Of a DNA stretch of 48,451 nucleotides, positions 47,244 through 48,451 are shown piece by piece (within the stretch, counting starts at the first letter, position 1; each line of letters begins with the position of its first letter). A program made the translations under genes and the position numbers. The stretch spans positions 1 to 48,451 of the forward strand of contig WRJQ01000008.1 of assembly GCA_009778485.1 (NCBI GenBank), in the 5' to 3' direction. Source of the stretch: Oscillospiraceae bacterium. GTDB taxonomy: Bacteria; Bacillota; Clostridia; Oscillospirales; Oscillospiraceae. The notes beneath the pieces are model-generated. The model saw nothing but the letters and a program-made list of their open reading frames with translations, was not told where the DNA came from and made no database searches.

Positions 47244-47435
47244 GACAGAGGGCGCAGTCTCCCTCCTTGGGGTTTAGCCTCGAACGAAAGAATTGCGCCT
47301 CTGTCCTTACGGTTAGATGCGAATGAGCTGGATAGCGACCCATCGCGGGATGCGCTGCATATCTAACGAGGTTGTGTTGCCGTAAGAATCAGAGGGGAAC
47401 CCTGTCTGTGAACACTGTCATGGGGAGGGTTATCA
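47244..47435 (+). ncRNA. Candidate IS110 bridge-RNA region (structured 5' noncoding end)
   Basis: Stem GACAGAGGGCGCA/TGCGCCTCTGTC, then CTTACGG/CCGTAAG enclosing GTTAGAT/ATCTAAC, directly upstream of an IS110-type transposase. Confidence 0.5.
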
Positions 47436-48451
47436 TTGTTCTACTGCGGGATTGACATCGCCAAGCGAAGCCACGAAGCATCGGTCATAGACGCCGAGGG
47501 GAAACCATTGCTGGACAGCATCCCTATTACGAACACACAGGATGGCTGTGAGAAGCTGTTTTCTCTGTTTGGGCGGCTGAACATCTCAAAGACCGACGTC
47601 ATCATCGGCATGGAGGCCACCGGTCACTATTGGCTGGCGGTCTACGAACATCTTACTGAACGAGGCTACGACGTTCGGGTAATCAATCCCATCCAGTCCG
47701 AAGCGTTCCGCAAGATGTACATACGCCAAACTAAGAATGACAGCAAGGACAGCTTTATCATCGCTCAGGTCATGCGGTTTGGGCAGTATTCCGAAACAAC
47801 CCTGTCGGATGAAAACATCGTAGCCATGCGGCAGTTGACCCGTTTCCGAATGGCGCTTGTGGATAGCTGCGGAGATTGTAAGCGTAGGATCATCGCTCTT
47901 TTGGATCAGGTGTTTCCAGAGTACGAGGGTTTGTTTTCCGACACCTTCGGCGTTACCTCTAAAGAATTGCTTTTGCAGTATCCAACGCCGGAGGATATGC
48001 TCGCTGTTTCAACTCGTAAGCTGACCAGTTTGCTAAACAAGGCCAGTCATGGCCGGTTCGGAGAGAACAAAGCGAAAGAGATTCGCACAGCGGCGGCCGG
48101 TTCATTTGGTGTCGGTTTTGCCAAGAATGCTTTTGCGTTTCAACTACGGCAACTCATTGAGCAACTTCTGTTTCTGGAAAATCAGATTGAAGAACTGGAT
48201 GAACAAATTTCTCAACTTCTCAAACAGACAAACCAAGTCATTACAACCATTCCGGGCATCGGCGGTACGTTGGGCGCTATCATCATCAGCGAGATTGGCG
48301 ACATACACCGTTTCGACGCGCCGGGCAAGCTGGTGGCCTTTGCCGGGTTGGACGTGAAAGTCACGCAGTCCGGCGAGTTTACCGGAACAAAGCAGAAGAT
48401 TTCCAAGCGAGGCTCACCGTATTTGCGGCGGGCGATTTGGCTTGCCCCCCA
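47436..48451 (+). CDS. IS110-family transposase (partial, runs off the window end)
   Basis: Own translation, not in the ORF track: MFYCGIDIAKRSHEASVIDAEGKPLLDSIPITNTQDGCEKLFSLF...GMEATGHYWLAVYEHL...RQTKNDSKDSFIIAQVMRFG...TIPGIGGTLGAIIISEIGDIHRFDAPGKLVAFAGLDV. Confidence 0.92.
   Translation, partial: MFYCGIDIAKRSHEASVIDAEGKPLLDSIPITNTQDGCEKLFSLFGRLNISKTDVIIGMEATGHYWLAVYEHLTERGYDVRVINPIQSEAFRKMYIRQTKNDSKDSFIIAQVMRFGQYSETTLSDENIVAMRQLTRFRMALVDSCGDCKRRIIALLDQVFPEYEGLFSDTFGVTSKELLLQYPTPEDMLAVSTRKLTSLLNKASHGRFGENKAKEIRTAAAGSFGVGFAKNAFAFQLRQLIEQLLFLENQIEELDEQISQLLKQTNQVITTIPGIGGTLGAIIISEIGDIHRFDAPGKLVAFAGLDVKVTQSGEFTGTKQKISKRGSPYLRRAIWLAP

Noticed and set aside
1-48451. tRNA or rRNA genes
   Set aside because: None recognised by eye; a tRNAscan/Infernal run would be decisive.

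Overview
This looks like a high-GC chromosomal segment from an anaerobic Clostridia-like Firmicute. That is inferred from gene content; taxonomy cannot be proven from the window. Left to right it contains: a TSCPD protein and a DUF6056-like membrane protein; rpsI/rplM; a TtcA-like PP-loop ATPase; a Zn-alcohol dehydrogenase and an SDR; a complete branched-chain amino-acid-type ABC transporter (substrate-binding protein, two permeases, two ATPases); a C_GCAxxG_C_C protein; an OYE/enoate-reductase-type flavoenzyme; AmmeMemoRadiSam genes; murI; a DUF1934 protein; and a bicupin. Next comes a molybdopterin aldehyde oxidoreductase cluster with accessory genes of the TRS/DVU_155x type: methyltransferase, AMP-dependent CoA ligase, aldehyde oxidoreductase, NAD(P)-binding/Fe-S protein, small redox protein and radical SAM. 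After that are hrcA-grpE-dnaK-dnaJ with a perfect CIRCE element, mtnA plus a class II aldolase, an FAH-family protein, acyl-CoA dehydrogenase, and a two-subunit CoA-transferase. The right end is accessory: a decayed ATPase, an AAA-ATPase/nuclease-like protein, two short Cys-rich peptides sharing a leader-like motif on either side of an FtsX-type permease, an IS1182-family element, and an IS110-family transposase cut by the window edge. The most interesting non-genic signals are a dispersed GGTACC palindrome at transcription-unit boundaries (one copy with a nested MITE-like insert), a 49-bp inverted repeat flanking the first two genes, a structured leader upstream of the IS110 transposase that is a bridge-RNA candidate, and direct repeats upstream of a promoter for one Cys-rich peptide.
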